Shown piece by piece: positions 1 to 4,517 of a DNA stretch of 8,811 bases. Under the pieces are notes generated by a model that was given only the letters and a program-made list of their open reading frames with translations, did no database searches and was not told the DNA's origin. Location: positions 1-8,811 of the forward strand of contig JAGOCU010000066.1 in assembly GCA_017998555.1 (NCBI GenBank). Reading direction: 5' to 3'. Each line of letters opens with the position of its first letter. Within the stretch, counting starts at the first letter, position 1. The translations under genes were made by a program, and so were the position numbers. The stretch comes from Thermoflexales bacterium. GTDB taxonomy: Bacteria > Chloroflexota > Anaerolineae > J036 > Brachytrichaceae.

Positions 1-810
1 GGCGACAACAAAGAGTTGCGTGGCGGGCATCCCCGTTGGCTCGTCGTAGACCGGCTTGAGAGACGCGTAGAGTGCCCGCAAGCCGGGGTTGGACCTGCTC
101 GGAAAGAGCACCCAGCGGCCAAGCAGCTTCTTGCTGATCAGATTCGGCAGCCCAAAGAAATGCCCCAGTTCAAGAGCCTGGGTTGCGCGGGGCGAAAAGT
201 AGTTCCAGGCGCTGGCTACCTCAAATCCGTGGCGCGCCAGACGCGCGCGCCAGGTCGCCTCGCTGTCGGTCCGCACATGCCGGGCAATACGGTTGAACCA
301 GTTCCGATACGACTTGCCGAGGAGAGAGCCCCCCAGCAACCACTCGGTAAAGCGCTCGTTTGGGCCGCAAAAGATGAAGTGGCCGCCAGGCTTCAGCACA
401 CGAAAAGTCTCGGCCACGACAGGCTCGATCTCGGGAATATGCTCGAGCACGGAGTTGCTGATGACGGTGTTGAAACTCGCATCCGAGAACGGCATGCGGG
501 CCGCATCCGCGAGCGTGAGCGCCGCATGGGCGCCACGCTGGCGCGCTTCGGCCATGGGCGGCTTCCAGGGGTCAAGCCCGACATCGAGGGGCCTCCCGAA
601 GGTCTGCGCGGCAAAACTGCCGTCTCCCGAGCCCAAGTCCAGGACCGGACCGACCATGGGCAGATCAGCGTAGAAGCGCGACTCGACCGCGCGCAACAGG
701 GCGCGGAAGTAGGGTAGTTCGGCCAGTTGATTCCACAGGTAATCGCGAGGCTCGCGCGGGGCGTAGTCATTCGGGCGTGCGGCGTTGGCGTCGCGAGGTT
801 GGGCTGTCAT
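1..810 (-). CDS. Class I SAM-dependent methyltransferase (Methyltransf_11 type), partial at the 3' end
   Basis: The gene reads leftward from an ATG at 810 and is still open at base 1, so 270 residues are visible and the C-terminus is missing. The Rossmann methyltransferase signatures are in order: motif I VLDLGSGDGSF (residues 56-66) for SAM binding, an acidic post-I strand GLDPW (78-82), motif II/IV around FNTVISNSVLEHI (113-125), and RVLKPGGHFIF (137-147). These are typical of Methyltransf_11 enzymes that methylate small molecules, lipids or glycans. The substrate cannot be read from the sequence. A later segment with LLGKSYRNWFNRI (163-175) is a lineage-specific insert that I do not recognise. 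No Shine-Dalgarno precedes the ATG, but a TAGAAT box ends 9 nt upstream, consistent with a leaderless transcript. It is divergent from the moaD operon and shows no functional link to it. The family call is secure; the role is unknown. Confidence 0.9.
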   Translation of the reverse strand, partial: MTAQPRDANAARPNDYAPREPRDYLWNQLAELPYFRALLRAVESRFYADLPMVGPVLDLGSGDGSFAAQTFGRPLDVGLDPWKPPMAEARQRGAHAALTLADAARMPFSDASFNTVISNSVLEHIPEIEPVVAETFRVLKPGGHFIFCGPNERFTEWLLGGSLLGKSYRNWFNRIARHVRTDSEATWRARLARHGFEVASAWNYFSPRATQALELGHFFGLPNLISKKLLGRWVLFPSRSNPGLRALYASLKPVYDEPTGMPATQLFVVA

Positions 811-819
811 CGGGGCGGG

Positions 820-825
820 ATTCTA
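820..825 (-). promoter_or_regulatory. Candidate -10 box (TAGAAT) of the methyltransferase gene
   Basis: TAGAAT on the minus strand matches the TATAAT consensus at 5 of 6 positions and lies 9 nt upstream of the methyltransferase ATG. A start point about 7 nt downstream would give an almost leaderless mRNA, which fits the absence of a ribosome binding site. I see no convincing -35 hexamer. Confidence 0.4.
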
Positions 826-845
826 TCAGCCACCGGTCGGCCATG

Positions 846-851
846 TAGAAT
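846..851 (+). promoter_or_regulatory. Candidate -10 box (TAGAAT) of the moaD operon
   Basis: TAGAAT on the plus strand lies back-to-back with the minus-strand TAGAAT at 820-825, with 20 bp between them. Transcription from here would begin near 858 and place the long hairpin at 880-928 in the moaD 5' untranslated region. No clear -35 hexamer is visible, so this is a candidate only. Confidence 0.35.
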
Positions 852-879
852 CGCGCTATTGGAGCGCCGCCTGTTCGGT

Positions 880-928
880 TTGCGGAATTGGCAGCCCCCG
901 GCGAAGCTGGGGGCTGCCAATTCCGCAA
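880..928. repeat. Perfect 20-bp inverted repeat (hairpin) in the divergent intergenic region upstream of moaD
   Basis: The arm at 880-899 is the exact reverse complement of 909-928. The 9-nt centre contains GCGAAGC (901-907), which can close two more pairs over a GAA triloop; d(GCGAAGC) is known as an unusually stable mini-hairpin. Neither side is followed by a T-run, and no gene ends here because both neighbours start from this region. It is therefore not an ordinary terminator. Its position 13 nt before the moaD ATG suggests a structured leader, an mRNA-stability element or a dispersed palindromic repeat. Confidence 0.85.
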
Positions 929-941
929 GAATCCAAATGAC

Positions 942-1220
942 ATGAAAGTCAGTTTTTACGCCACCCTTCGCCAGATCACCGGCGGCAAGCACGTCGACGT
1001 CAGCCGCACGGAGGGCACGCGCATCCTGGATGTGCTCACCGAGTTGACCGAGCGCTTTCCGCCGCTCAAGGCGGAGCTCTTCAACGAGCGTGGCGATTTG
1101 CATAACTACGTCCACGTGTTTGTCAATGGTCGCGATATACGATACATGCCGACCCGGATGGACACGGTCCTCAAGGAAACGGACGAGATCGACCTTTTCC
1201 CGGCGGTTGGCGGTGGCTGA
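942..1220 (+). CDS. moaD: MoaD/ThiS-family sulfur carrier protein (molybdopterin synthase small subunit type)
   Basis: This 92-residue protein has the beta-grasp ubiquitin-like fold expected of MoaD. It opens with MKVSFYATLRQITGGK, has the central FVNGRDIRY strand (residues 60-68), and ends DEIDLFPAVGGG (81-92). In the family the terminal Gly-Gly is adenylated by a MoeB-type E1 enzyme and converted to a thiocarboxylate, which gives sulfur to the pterin dithiolene of Mo- or W-cofactor. The ATG at 942 was chosen because the conserved first strand starts exactly there. An in-frame TTG at 888 would translate through the hairpin and add an unconserved extension. No clear Shine-Dalgarno is visible. 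The stop overlaps the next gene by 8 nt, so the two are surely co-transcribed. Because AOR needs a pterin cofactor and lies just beyond the convergent terminator, a role in AOR cofactor supply is likely. A ubiquitin-like modifier role, as for Thermus TtuB or archaeal SAMPs, is also possible. Confidence 0.9.
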   Translation: MKVSFYATLRQITGGKHVDVSRTEGTRILDVLTELTERFPPLKAELFNERGDLHNYVHVFVNGRDIRYMPTRMDTVLKETDEIDLFPAVGGG

Positions 1221-1485
1221 CTCCGACCTCGGACCGTTGGATGTCGTCCTGCCCGGCATCACGCCCTGGCTGATGGGCGAGTATTTCAAGGACTTGGGCG
1301 GGGTTGACCTGGGCGGCGGCTGGTCTGGGGCTGAGGGATGGCGCGCGCGGGTATTGCCGGCTGAGGACTTTGTGATCGGCTCACTGCGGGTGGGCCGGAT
1401 TCGGCTGCAGGTCGAGGGCACGCCGGAAGCGCTGGCGCGCGTGCGACCGCTGCTTGACCTCAAACTGATCCGCGGTGGCGGATAG
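1213..1485 (+). CDS. DUF1952-like protein (C-terminal partner domain of Thermus-type MoaD-related protein), ends in Gly-Gly-Gly
   Basis: This is a small protein of 90 residues if it begins at the GTG at 1213 (a TTG at 1207 would add two residues). Landmarks are PGITPWLMGEYFKDLGG (residues 14-30), IGSLRVGRIRLQVEGTPE (55-72) and the tail LKLIRGGG (83-90). From memory these match the C-terminal half of the Thermus thermophilus MoaD-related protein (PDB 1V8C), which has a WLL-x-x-YL-x-x-WGG segment, a VGSL strand and a GGG end. In Thermus the two halves form one polypeptide; here they are separate genes overlapping by 8 nt, in the +1 frame relative to moaD. The biochemical role of DUF1952 is not known to me. 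Like MoaD, it exposes a triglycine tail, which raises the possibility of E1-type activation or conjugation. The identification rests on recalled similarity and should be confirmed by profile search. Confidence 0.7.
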   Translation: MADSDLGPLDVVLPGITPWLMGEYFKDLGGVDLGGGWSGAEGWRARVLPAEDFVIGSLRVGRIRLQVEGTPEALARVRPLLDLKLIRGGG

Positions 1486-1493
1486 CTGAAAAA

Positions 1494-1542
1494 TGGCGAG
1501 ATCATGATCCCCGCGCTTCGCGCGGGGATCATGATCTCGCCA
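1494..1542 (-). terminator. Perfect 23-bp hairpin between convergent operons; terminator of the AOR gene, possibly bidirectional
   Basis: The arm at 1494-1516 is the exact reverse complement of 1520-1542, with a TTC triloop (GAA on the minus strand). Read on the minus strand, the hairpin starts 14 nt after the AOR stop and is followed by ATTTTTCAG, a proper U-tract, so it should terminate AOR transcription. On the plus strand it starts 8 nt after the DUF1952-like stop but is followed only by AATTAACG, so termination in that direction would be weaker. The stem is unusually long and perfect for a terminator, and its apex matches that of the hairpin at 880-928. Confidence 0.8.
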
Positions 1543-1556
1543 ATTAACGGAATGCG

Positions 1557-3383
1557 TTACGGAACCTGAAGCTCGGCCAGCTTCGCCTGGGTGGCGACGC
1601 CATTGCTCCAGCCACGCTCAGCGTAGTACTCGACCAGCATGTCATCCAGCTCGCACACATGGCCCTCGGAGCCCTTCATGGTGGAAGCTTCGGTGGTGAA
1701 GCGCTTGGGCAGATAGTCGCTGCCTTCGGCCAGACCCGCCTCGTTGTTGTAGAGGCGCTCAAGGTTGTAAATGCGCTCACCGGTCTTGAGCACATCGGCA
1801 GCCGTGAACGGCACGCCCACAACCGCGGCGTATTGCTGGGCATACTCGTCCGCGCCCATCGCAAACGCGCTGAACTTGCACAGGTCCATGCTGTCAGAGA
1901 ACGCATGGATGTCCTGGAAGATCATCGTGAGTTTGCCCTTGCCTTTCCATTCCAGTGGATCGACCTTGAGCGAGCCGTACGGCATGACGCCGAGCTCGGC
2001 CGCCGGGGTGTACGCCCGCAGGTGGCAGGCGCCGCGGTTGCTGGTGGCGTAGGCGATGCCCATGCCCTTCATCCCGCGCGGATCGTAGGCTGGGATGCCC
2101 TGACCCTTGACCGTCATGGCGAGCTCGGGATGCCCGAAGTGCTTGGCCGTGGCATTGGCGCCGTCGGCCATGACATTGCCCAGCCCCTGGCGGAGCGCGA
2201 CCTTCTCGGCCAACGCGACCATGCCCATGGTGTCGCCCCAGGCGAGCGTGCCATCCTTGCCTGTGAAGCCCCGCTCGCTGGCTTCCATGTAGATGGAGAT
2301 GGGATGGCCGATTTCGATCGCATCCATGCCGTAGTCATTGCACAGATCAATCATCTTGGCCACGGTATTGCCGTCATTGTTGCCGCAGTTCGCGCCAACC
2401 GACCAGGCCGGTTCGTACTCGACACTCTCCATGCGCAGACCCTTCCACGGCCCTTCCTTGACTTCGACTTCCTTCTTGCAGGCCACCGGGCAGGCATGAC
2501 ACGTGGGGTTGTCGACCAGGATGTTGGCATTCACCCATTCGCCGCTGATCTTCTCGGCGTTTTCGCCAAACGACGTCAGTGTGCTGTTCTTGGTCGGCAG
2601 GCCGCCAATGCTGCTGGTGATGTTCATCAGCACGTTCGTGCCATAGACCGACAGGCCGCCCTTGCGCGGGCTGGTGATGTTCTGCTCGGCCATGATGCCG
2701 GCCAGGGCCCGGGTATGGGCGACCTTCCATGCATCACGATCGGAGGCCTTGACCATCTTCTTCTCGGCCTTGATGACGATGGCCTTGAGCATCTTGCTCC
2801 CGCCCACGCAGCCCGTGCCGCCGCGGCCGCTGGCGCGGTCATTCTCGTTCATCCAGCAGGCGAACTTGACCAGGTTCTCGCCGGCCTGGCCGATGGTCAT
2901 GACGGTGAGGTCCTTCTCGCCATACTTGGCCTTGAAGTGCTTGACCGTGTCATGCACACCCTTGCCCCACACTTCGGCGGCATCGAGCAGCTCAATCTTG
3001 CCGTCGTGAATGTATGCGTACACGGGCTTGGTTGCCTTGCCGCTGAAAACCAGACCGTCAAATCCCGCCCAGCGCAGCCGCGCGGCCGACCAGCCACCCT
3101 GATGGCTATCGGTGATCGTCCCGGTCAGGGGCGACTTGGTGACAACCGCGAGGCGGCCGCTCATGTTGGCTTCGCTGCCGGTAAGCGGTCCGTTCATGAA
3201 GCACAACAGGTTCTGCGGGCTTAGCGCGTCGACCTTGGGGCCGGCCTCGTAGCAATAGCGCACACCCAGCCCGCGCGCGCCGACGTATTTGCGCGCCCAC
3301 GCTTCGGGGATGGGCTTGTATTCCACTTTTCCCGCAGTCAGATCAATATGACCAACGTTGTTTGCATATCCACCCAGGTTCAT
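1557..3383 (-). CDS. aor: Aldehyde:ferredoxin oxidoreductase family protein (tungstopterin/molybdopterin, [4Fe-4S])
   Basis: The 608-residue protein has the usual AOR length and all three domains. AORs oxidise aldehydes to acids, or run in reverse, using a bis-pterin tungsten (rarely molybdenum) centre and one [4Fe-4S] cluster, with ferredoxin as partner in the cytoplasm. The cluster ligands are present as C295-x2-C298-x3-C302 plus C502 in DSMDLC. Pterin-binding segments include GPLTGSEANMSGRLAVVTKS (65-84), GRGGTGCVGGSK (186-197) and DPRGMKGMGIAYATSNRGACH (434-454). H454 and E322 or E324 correspond to the active-site His448 and Glu313 of Pyrococcus AOR. The C-terminal YNLERLYN and DYLPKRF signatures are also intact. 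Two ATGs are adjacent; GGAGG at 3390-3394 lies 6 nt from the second and only 3 nt from the first, so the start is placed at 3383. No AorA-type Fe-S or AorC-type flavin subunit is nearby, which suggests a simple ferredoxin-dependent enzyme. The substrate is not predictable. Confidence 0.95.
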   Translation of the reverse strand: MNLGGYANNVGHIDLTAGKVEYKPIPEAWARKYVGARGLGVRYCYEAGPKVDALSPQNLLCFMNGPLTGSEANMSGRLAVVTKSPLTGTITDSHQGGWSAARLRWAGFDGLVFSGKATKPVYAYIHDGKIELLDAAEVWGKGVHDTVKHFKAKYGEKDLTVMTIGQAGENLVKFACWMNENDRASGRGGTGCVGGSKMLKAIVIKAEKKMVKASDRDAWKVAHTRALAGIMAEQNITSPRKGGLSVYGTNVLMNITSSIGGLPTKNSTLTSFGENAEKISGEWVNANILVDNPTCHACPVACKKEVEVKEGPWKGLRMESVEYEPAWSVGANCGNNDGNTVAKMIDLCNDYGMDAIEIGHPISIYMEASERGFTGKDGTLAWGDTMGMVALAEKVALRQGLGNVMADGANATAKHFGHPELAMTVKGQGIPAYDPRGMKGMGIAYATSNRGACHLRAYTPAAELGVMPYGSLKVDPLEWKGKGKLTMIFQDIHAFSDSMDLCKFSAFAMGADEYAQQYAAVVGVPFTAADVLKTGERIYNLERLYNNEAGLAEGSDYLPKRFTTEASTMKGSEGHVCELDDMLVEYYAERGWSNGVATQAKLAELQVP

Positions 3384-3389
3384 CATTTG

Positions 3390-3394
3390 CCTCC
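3390..3394 (-). promoter_or_regulatory. Strong Shine-Dalgarno (GGAGG) of the AOR gene, favouring the second of two ATGs
   Basis: GGAGG on the minus strand leaves a 6-nt gap to the ATG at 3383 but only 3 nt to the ATG at 3386. It is the only textbook ribosome binding site in the window. The other gene starts lack one. Confidence 0.75.
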
Positions 3395-3417
3395 AATGTA
3401 ATTGCCGAAAACCCGCG

Positions 3418-3433
3418 CCACGGACACCCGTGG
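3418..3433. promoter_or_regulatory. Short palindrome CCACGG-ACAC-CCGTGG in the AOR leader
   Basis: This is a perfect 6-bp inverted repeat around a 4-nt centre. It lies between the candidate AOR -10 box at 3461-3466 and the AOR ribosome binding site. It could be a dimeric repressor site just downstream of the transcription start, or a small RNA stem. A palindrome this short can also arise by chance in GC-rich DNA. Confidence 0.3.
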
Positions 3434-3460
3434 ACTGGATTTGTCAACCGTCCCTCAGCC

Positions 3461-3466
3461 ATTCTA
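3461..3466 (-). promoter_or_regulatory. Candidate -10 box (TAGAAT) for AOR
   Basis: The minus strand reads ATATAGAATGG here, giving the same TAGAAT hexamer seen before other genes in this window. Transcription would begin near 3455 and give a leader of about 70 nt. The box lies in the 137-nt gap after the protoglobin/MoaD-like gene, so AOR may have its own promoter in addition to read-through. A TTGACA at 3442-3447 on the same strand lies downstream of this box and has no matching -10, so I do not pair it. Confidence 0.4.
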
Positions 3467-3520
3467 TATGTTGCTGCTCGATCCGCACCTCCAACACGAT
3501 ACGAAGTCACCCGACGGAGC

Positions 3521-4414
3521 TCAGCGCCCCGGCGGAAAGATGGATATCTCGTCGGCTTTCCCGAGGCGGGCCGAAAACCCGCCCGCATACTCAAGATCGC
3601 GCCCATTGAGAAGCACCCGCCACCCGTAGCGCGGCAGATAGGTCGACGTCAAGTCCGCCCAGGCGCTGTTCTGGCGCTCGTGCGACTGCCAGCGCCGCTC
3701 GAGCGCCTCGGCCCGCGCCCGCGGATAGTAGTTGAACAACTTGCGCAACACATCCCGGACCGGCGCGCCCTCATGGGTGTGAATGACGATCTCGCTGGTG
3801 TCGACCAGCGCGCGAAGCCGGCCGAAGAACGCGCATCGAATTGCGGCCGCACCACGCTTCATGTCCATCGCGAGCCGATAGCCAAAAAGCATCTGATTCA
3901 GTTGGGCCGATAGAAAGCGGCTCCAGGCGCTCATGGCCGGCCCGATCACGGCCCCGGGTAGTTGGGCGCGGGTCATGCGATCAGAAAAAGCGCCCAACAT
4001 CAGGCCGATTGAGCCGCTGACATAGGCTTCGGGCGTGTGAATGCGACGAGGTCCATCGGCGGCGTGGAACGTGCCGGCTCGATACAGGTCAAGGGCAAAC
4101 TCGTCGCTCGTGTCAAGCGCGAGCGTGCGGCTGAGCCAGACGGTGAAGAAGCGACGGCGCTCTTCGAGATGGACGGGATCCACGGCGCTCTCCCAGCCCA
4201 GCACGGCCGCCGTCTCCGGCACATGGGCCAGGTAATCGTAGGTCTCGACGACCATCTCATGCGCCGCTTTGAGCAGGGTCTCGACGGTCGGCAACGCTGC
4301 GCGGCGCGTTTCAGGGCCAAAGCCAACAAATCGCAGCATGCGCTGCCATTCCTCCTGCGGCTCAGGCGCGAGGTCGTCAATTTCGAGCAGTTCCGTCACG
4401 GGTTGGGTCATCAT
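3521..4414 (-). CDS. Protoglobin (heme-globin sensor) domain fused to a MoaD-like ubiquitin-fold domain
   Basis: This 297-residue protein has two parts. Residues ~20-190 look like a protoglobin or globin-coupled-sensor domain: MLRFVGF (26-32) entering helix A/B, a TYDYL segment with Tyr59 at the likely B10 position, and YRAGTFH with His117 aligning to the proximal F8 heme ligand (family pattern Y-x-I-G-x-x-H). A final helix with QLNQMLFGYRLAMDM follows. Residues ~191-297 resemble MoaD: IRCAFFGRLRAL at the first strand, VLLNGRDLEY (267-276) and DEISIFPPGR at the end. Two oddities stand out: an extra ~30 residues before the NGR strand, and a tail ending Pro-Pro-Gly-Arg instead of Gly-Gly. Start choice: the reading frame extends to 4519, but the first 35 residues would be outside the domain and would overlap the divergent gene, so the ATG at 4414 is preferred (4411 is also possible). 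It lies 137 nt upstream of AOR on the same strand. Gas-dependent control or protection of AOR or its cofactor assembly is inference. Confidence 0.8.
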   Translation of the reverse strand: MMTQPVTELLEIDDLAPEPQEEWQRMLRFVGFGPETRRAALPTVETLLKAAHEMVVETYDYLAHVPETAAVLGWESAVDPVHLEERRRFFTVWLSRTLALDTSDEFALDLYRAGTFHAADGPRRIHTPEAYVSGSIGLMLGAFSDRMTRAQLPGAVIGPAMSAWSRFLSAQLNQMLFGYRLAMDMKRGAAAIRCAFFGRLRALVDTSEIVIHTHEGAPVRDVLRKLFNYYPRARAEALERRWQSHERQNSAWADLTSTYLPRYGWRVLLNGRDLEYAGGFSARLGKADEISIFPPGR

Positions 4415-4517
4415 GGCCACACTGCCGCTTTGCGATTCCAGACTGAAGGATAGCACCGGAACTCGTTTTGCGGAAGGTGGGGGGCGAGTCACGGCGTCGG
4501 CTAGAATCACCTCTCGC
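4415..4517. promoter_or_regulatory. Divergent promoter region between the protoglobin/MoaD-like gene and the giant glycosyltransferase gene
   Basis: On the plus strand TAGAAT (4502-4507) lies 10 nt before the ATG at 4518 with no Shine-Dalgarno, so a leaderless transcript is plausible. On the minus strand an extended -10, TG-C-TATCCT (4455 to 4447), would give a leader of about 26 nt for the protoglobin gene. Its best -35 candidate 17 nt away, TTCCGC, is poor. A loose 5-bp inverted pair (4461-4465 and 4485-4489) flanks a G-rich stretch and could be an operator, but the support is weak. Confidence 0.4.

Noticed and set aside
880..928. The upstream hairpin as a Rho-independent terminator
   Set aside because: There is no T-run on either side, and no gene on either strand ends near it.
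888..941. An upstream in-frame TTG start for moaD
   Set aside because: The extension would be encoded by the hairpin itself and is not part of the MoaD fold. The conserved first strand begins at the ATG at 942.
807..1532. A 241-codon minus-strand open frame opposite moaD and the DUF1952-like gene
   Set aside because: It runs through both perfect hairpins and the divergent promoter region, has no domain signature, and is antisense to two genes with clear family features.
1659..3224. A 521-codon plus-strand open frame antisense to AOR
   Set aside because: It is His/Ala/Gly/Asp-rich with no domain pattern, and the opposite strand encodes a full-length AOR with every family signature.
3442..3447. 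A perfect TTGACA on the minus strand as the AOR -35 box
   Set aside because: No -10-like hexamer occurs 16-18 nt downstream, where the sequence is TCCGTG. The only good -10 candidate lies upstream of it.
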